This document shows positions 58,226 through 64,000 of a stretch of 64,000 bases of DNA, in pieces; within the stretch, counting starts at the first letter, position 1, and each line of letters starts with the position of its first letter. Source of the DNA: Symsagittifera roscoffensis (taxonomy: Eukaryota > Xenacoelomorpha > Acoela > Convolutidae); the NCBI RefSeq assembly GCF_963678635.1, contig NC_087064.1:35225716-35289715 (forward strand), written 5' to 3'. The notes under the pieces were generated by a model. That model did no database searches and had not been told where the DNA came from. It was given only the letters and a program-made list of their open reading frames with translations. Made by a program: the position numbers and the translations under genes.

Positions 58226-61200
58226 TAGAAATAAATTTTAAATGGAATTCCGAATGAAGACGTCAAAAAATAATCTTCTACATTATTGAACAAGTGAATC
58301 TAATGTGACAGGCAATTTTTCAGGATGTCTTAATCAGTTTTGTCGAACAATTTTTTTGTTTTCGTAGTATCATATAATTTTTTCGAGCGTATTTCTGATA
58401 CACTAGTGGACAAGATAAACGCAGGCTTAACACTCAAAACGGCATGTTTTTAGGAATGATTTTGGAAAATATTCTCTAAGACTTTTAAAATTTTTCTTAT
58501 ATCGACCGACTGCATACGATCTAAGCTCTCTTCTTTCTTAAATTTAGATTTTAAGAACTTACCAAGTTTTTCGGTTTTTAAATTTCTAGTTTTCACTATT
58601 TGCGGCAAATTTTATCTGTTATTGAACATTTTTTTGAATAAGCGGAATATAGAAAATTAATCATGTGATGTGAAACATTTTCAACGAGAAAATTGAATTG
58701 TCCAGTATTACAAATTTTCTCAGCTCTTTTGTTTTTTCTAAAAGAAACACCATTAGAAAAACGTTTTACTATTTGTAAAAACTGGTATGTTCATTCTCGG
58801 AAAAAATTGGTAAATACTTCGAGAAAAGTCAGATTTTCAGTTCAGAGAGATTAGCTTAGATCATTTGATTTGTTAATTCTAAGTTGATATTGTCTAAAAT
58901 AGGCACTTTAGACATTAGAAAATTAAGCACTTTTGAGAGTGGAAACGTGAATTGGCATTATTTTTCTCTATTATTTTAATTTACTTTATATATCAGATAA
59001 TAAAAAGCGAACAATTCAATTGCTATTTTTGGACACTGTTGCAAAAATGCTGTTTAGGATTCAAAAATACATAGGTGTTTGACATGTCATATTTTAATAT
59101 TTTATTGGTAGATCAATAAAACAGCATGAAATAATGAGTTACCTAGATTGTTATTCAAGCTTTTTGATTATGATTCTGCCCTCAATTATAACTGCTAAAA
59201 TTCAAATATTTATCCACCGCGAATCACTGCAATCTGTACAAACTCCAGAAAAACACAAAAAAGACATGATCGTTTAATCTTGAAATACGATTTTCAGTTG
59301 ATGCTTATAAACATGTGAGCTTATGCATTTTCATATTTCATCTCATATTCATAGTCCATATCTTCTGAAAAGGAGCTGATTGGCTGCAAGCACAAGAGTC
59401 GAAATGAATTTGATTGTGAGATATTTAACTCTAGACCGGCTATAATTTACCAGAAGTTTTAGTTGAGATCAAATCAATCGGATGAATAATTCTTCTTACA
59501 TGATCATATGATCCCAAAAAACTGAATGAATTTTTGTTATGATTAAAAGCAGCGATAAAGAAAGCGGGGAACTGGGCTATCTCAAAATCTAAAGGTGAAA
59601 CTGATAGAGCTACCATGAAAACTTATCCGCTGACTGGAACTTTTTTATCAGAACGTTAAAAACGTAGCGATTTTGATTTGCATCTGCACCCTATAAAAAT
59701 TCTTCTTAGAATCTTGTAGGCCAATACATTATCTTGTGAGAATCTTATAAGAATCGTGTACGAAAATAATTTAAGATTCTTATTAAAAAGGAATTGAGAT
59801 ATAAAATTCTTAATAGAAAAAGAATTAACATGTTTGATTCATACAAAAAATTGAAGTATGTTGTAAGAACCTGATAAGAAAACTAAATCGGATATAAGAA
59901 ACCCAAAGTGAGGCTCACTTCTCGATATTTGAACAATAACCAATAATTCGAACCTATTCATCAAACTACTGCCTCCATACACTCGTAAACTGACGGAGTT
60001 ACACTTCTTACAAATTAAAATATCAAATAAAAAGTAAATTGAAACAAAACATTTTAAAAAATTAAAATGTTTTTTTTTTTTGCAAAGTTCATTGACTCAT
60101 TCTAAATACACGTAGGAGCGTTTGACCACATCAAAATGAAGTACAAAAATTTGTTTTTTTAAAGAAAGTTTTGATACACTGAGCTACAACAAATAAGTTG
60201 ACACTTGATTTCAAAGAGCAAATGAACGAATTTTTTCTTCACGTTTCTACCATTTTCTTTTTGTAATAGGAAGAAAAAACTTGCCAAAATCTGATGATAA
60301 ATTTCTTGCTCAGAGGTCAAGTTTGCATTTTTCTACGCGATTTCATATTTTTCAGCTTTCAGCAATGATACCCCATTTGAAATTGCAAAAATTCTAACAC
60401 ATGCTAGATGAAACTATAAAACAGGACTTTGCGAGGAGGCGACTTAAAAAATCTTCCTCTGAAGGCGTAAAAAACCAGTACGTTCTAAGTAGTTTCAGAG
60501 ATGTTCTTAATGTGTGAAAGTTCTCGTTAGCAACGAAAAAAAAATCTGAATCCTCGGGCTCAAAACTGTTCTGTGGGATGTTGATGAGCTTGGCTTATTC
60601 TATATTCAATGGAAAAACGACGGCGAGAATAACTGAACGAGCCAAAAAAAGATCGTAATTGATTTTATAACACAAACATGGGCGCTAGTTCACGAATGCT
60701 TATCCAATTTTTGGAGTCAACATAAATTTCAATGATAATTCTTAGCATAGATCGAAACAGTCAGTTTTCCCAATTTCCTGTTGGAGCAGCTTTTTCATTG
60801 GATCAATTCTTTCAATCGTCCGCGCGAAATCACTTATGTCATTATGAATAATTCAGCCTCTTTTTTCGACGACGAACCAAGTAACTATTTCAATTTTTCT
60901 CTCTGTGGTTTTCTTTACAACATATATATATATATATTTCCATATACATTAGAACTACCAAAAGAGTGGTTAATTTTGATTTTTCGAACCTTGGATAATG
61001 ATTTCATTTTTCATTTTTTATTAGCGCAATACAGATAAGCATTTTTCGTCCAAAGATCTATATTGCGCAATATAGATTTTTCGACAAAAAAAAAGATTTT
61101 CTTCTCTGATTTCCCTTATACTTTACCAACTTGCAGCTAATCTGCAGTTAATTGGTAAACATTTTCAAGAAGCTTTTGGTTTCCGTGATATGGTCTTTTT

Positions 61201-61961
61201 TGTAAGTTTTTTTTTCAAAGAAAGAAATGAAAAAACCGACAAAATTTGAATTTCTCAAAACTATGGAAAAATTGAGTCGCAGTTCACTCAAGGGTTTTGC
61301 AAATCTGGTCATCAGCCTTTTCGTTTCTGAGATATGACGATTTGAAGATTTTTTTTGTTTTCTTTGAGAAAGTCAAAGTGAAAAACACTAACAGAACTCA
61401 ACTTTGTCTTGGGGTGCTGCCAGGGTGACTGCTCAGACAAATCTTCTTGTTATCCCAGATATGGCATTTTTAATGAAGTTTTAGTTTTTTCTAAAAGAAC
61501 TTAGATTAAATTATTCAAAATCTTTGAGTTATTCATAATTAAAAAGCTGAACTGCTTCAAAATTAAAAAGCTAAAATTAAAGCCCATTTTAGCTTACCTT
61601 ATAACCAGCGTCGTGCGAAAAAAACCATTGATAGTAGAACAATCTGCCAGGTAATTTTTCAATTTTTTAGAGGAATTATTGGGCAAGATACTTTCTTTTT
61701 TTTCTAACGCAATGCCAATTATATTGAACCAAAAAAAAAATCAGTTAAGTATCCTCTACCACAAAAAAAAATGAGAAATTATAAGTTTTGTTTGCAATGA
61801 TCCTCATAGTAATATTTAAATCGTCGTCACAAATTACTCGTATGGGTACGAAGGTCATTAGATGACGGTGACCAATTAGCTGAGATTCAGGGCTGAACAT
61901 GTGACCCTGGCTGCCCTGAATCAGAAACCTTGGCTACACTTGGACACTGAACTGGCCTTGA
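58226..61961. other. AT-rich non-coding DNA between the two compound repeats
   Basis: No gene supported; the longest ORF (60781-61038, 85 codons) has no recognisable domain. Contains a cluster of AGAATCTT/AAGATTCTTAT words at 59690-59880, a short (TA)n run at ~60921-60937, and ATATTGCGCAATATAGAT at 61061-61078, a short palindrome. Confidence 0.6.
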
Positions 61962-64000
61962 ATTCAGTTTTCACGTGAACGAATTGATTGTTTTTGTTCC
62001 GACCATTTCAAAAATTGGGAGGAACTTTGTATTCGTTTTTATTTTCATGCAAAATCAGGTAGCACGAATAATTATCTGAATAGGTTGAGTGATCTTTCCG
62101 ATTCAAACACTTTCAGTCGTGATTCGAACGTCATTAAACAATTTTCAGTTTTCGAAAAATTGTCCCAGTATTGAGAAAATCAGTATAAATATTTTTTTTG
62201 ATTTTTTGTCTTAGTTCGTGCGAATAAAGCAAGCAATCAGGCTTACAAAAGCCTATTTTAGTAACCTAATATCTTACATTAGCTTTCTTTTTTAAGCCTT
62301 GAAAACTTAGTTTTTCAAGTAAAGTAGTTTTTAGCGCCTTAAAAGATTTTTTAGCGCCTTTTTGAAATCAAAAAATCCAAAAGTCAAAAAACAGCCTGAA
62401 TTTTACGATGACTGTCGAATATGTATAGGAGCTGTCGAAGGGATACAGTGAAGTGATATATCATTTTAAAGTTCAACCACTCATGAATTGAGCGGCATAA
62501 AACGCTTCAAAAAATGTCCCATTGTCGAGAAAAAACTGGTATAAAAATTTTGAGATTTAGTTCGATTTCAAGCGGGTGACACGATTGTGTAACATTTTTC
62601 AAATGATAAATGGACCTTTAGGCTCAGAAAATTTTAGTTTCCTAACCGAAAACTTCAATTAAAACTACCTTTAGGGCTTCCTTGAACCTTAATGTTTTCT
62701 TAATTTTATTACAATTTTCAAAAATACTAGAAAAATTTTTTGGGTATTTATTTTATTTTTTTTCTCAAATTTTTTTGATTGTTCTTTATTTTTTGAAACT
62801 AACTGTACACGAGCATGCCTAATTGGCTGGTTTTTTACGCGTTTGAGTCATTATCTCATCCCACCGTGACCAAACAAAAAGAAAACTTGAAGGAAGAAAA
62901 AAAGAAATCGTTTTTTTTGCAGTTATTTATGAATATTGTCGGAACACTTTGTGCAACTTGCACCACAACTAGCTAATCTTATTGAGTTTTCCAAACCAAA
63001 ATTTCGGAACATTGAATGAAAAAAAAGAAGGAAAACCAAAGAACCAAAAAAAGGTTTGTTTTTCATCATGTAGCTGTTTTACGTTGTTCTCAGCACAATC
63101 AGCGCTAACTACTGGTTAGCACAATGAGCCTGTTTGTTTGAAAAAAAATAAACTTAAATCAGCTAAACGTCTAGCAAGAGTTGATTCAAGTGTAACAAAA
63201 ATCAAAGACATCGCTTGGCTGTGAAACTTATTGGCAAACAATTCTGTGGGGAAGTTTAATAAAGCGGAATACCTGCGGAATTTCTTTTTAATCACTTGTT
63301 TGTTCAGTTGTACTCACATGTTTGTTATATCAAGGGGCTTGTTTTTGATCAAACTTTTGTCAGGGTCTACATGAATGCTCATGAAATTTCATATTTTTGC
63401 TCATTTGATTGACTTCACATGTATGTTTATGTCTGACTCTCATTGCATAGGTACAATCAATGAGAAATTATTTTAGAATTTGTTATGAGAATGAACATGA
63501 GTACGCATTTGAAATTACATGTGCATTCAGGTAACTCTTGTTGAAAGCTCAAAATCGGGCTTTTAAGTACTCTTTAGTTCATTTGAGCACATGTGTGAAG
63601 AAGGATAGCCGGTTGCTGTGCAAGTAGCACAGAATGTTCAGACTGTTCTTAAAAAAATTTAAGAAATAATTTTTGTAGATTTCCTTTTTTTGAGCGTGGT
63701 GTGATGAAAGGATCTGAAAGAGAGAGACTAGATTTTTTTTTTTGAGATGGCGTTAAGAAATTTTGAAAAGCTTGTTATTAGATGTTTTATGGCTTGAAAA
63801 AAACTTATGGTTTATTTTAGTAATCTGCGACGACTTACCGACTTACCTTCTACAATAAATGTGCTCGCTCGCTTTACTCGCTCGAAAACAGGCAACAGTT
63901 TGGAAAAAAACTTCAGCCAGTTTTTCTCAAAACTGTGAAATTTCATCAGAATGTATCTCTCATTCCAGTCCAATCACTATTTGTTGTATCTGATTTTACG
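61962..64000. repeat. Compound family-A repeat, copy 2 (runs off the window)
   Basis: Begins ATTCAGTTTTCACGTGAACG exactly as copy 1 does after the gap, and stays collinear to the window end with scattered substitutions and small indels (for example ATATTTTTTTT vs ATTTTTTT near 62190, missing TATT near 62546, ACTAGC vs ACCAGC near 62968). About 98% similar by eye. Offset between copies is ~5841 bp. Confidence 0.9.

Noticed and set aside
60781-61038. 85-codon plus-strand ORF
   Set aside because: AT-rich, includes a (TA)n run, no domain, no splice or homolog evidence.

Overview
This is AT-rich metazoan genomic DNA, from an invertebrate whose phylum I could not determine. Genes are split by GT-AG introns. 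All three host genes read on the minus strand. They are (i) the 5' end of a HUNK/MAK-V-like Ser/Thr kinase (1-609), (ii) the 3' end of an unrecognised protein gene (terminal exons at 5706-6575, a probable upstream exon at 27560-27880), and (iii) a complete seven-exon TRIM23/ARD1 gene (29402-33001), a RING/B-box/coiled-coil/ARF-GTPase E3 ligase.

Most of the window is mobile DNA. Region by region: 610-5705, repeat relics and tRNA-derived SINE-like pieces. 7824-15019, a complete young Ty3/gypsy LTR retrotransposon of 7.2 kb, with LTRs identical as I read them and a 5-bp target duplication CAACT; its gag, pol and C-terminal ORF lie in one reading frame broken only by a TAG and a TAA. 15020-27560, a graveyard of foldback and TIR elements, a degenerate ~172-bp satellite, SINE-like copies, a dead LINE and several dispersed repeat families. 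33298-55920 (right end lost in a 200-N gap), a giant minus-strand LTR retrotransposon of at least 22.6 kb with near-identical LTRs and four large open ORFs. 56121-64000, two ~98%-similar copies of a >2-kb repeat in a 5.84-kb direct duplication, with AT-rich DNA between.

The giant element is the most interesting object. It has gag (two CCHC knuckles), then a single in-frame TAA, then pol (protease, RT, RNase H, integrase, GPY/F module), and pol ends in a domain resembling the TARG1-type macrodomain. After a gap holding a strong splice acceptor comes a 1906-aa ORF with a canonical SGNH/GDSL esterase domain (GDSL, GTND and DxxH blocks), a second degenerate SGNH-like domain and a hydrophobic segment. 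A 1053-aa unknown ORF starts at an ATGA stop/start overlap and has a SUMO-interaction-like motif near its C-terminus. An ATG-free leader after the acceptor suggests the last two ORFs are read from a spliced, env-like subgenomic mRNA, with the final ORF made by termination-reinitiation.

The giant element also has a ~750-bp leader minisatellite with G-quadruplex potential on the sense strand, several copies of a PPT-like GAAGGGGGG motif, and a striking one-strand excess of the hexamer CTCAAG (sense CTTGAG) in coding and non-coding parts alike. Its 3' LTR lies 297 bp upstream of the TRIM23 start codon in the same orientation, so it may influence TRIM23 transcription.
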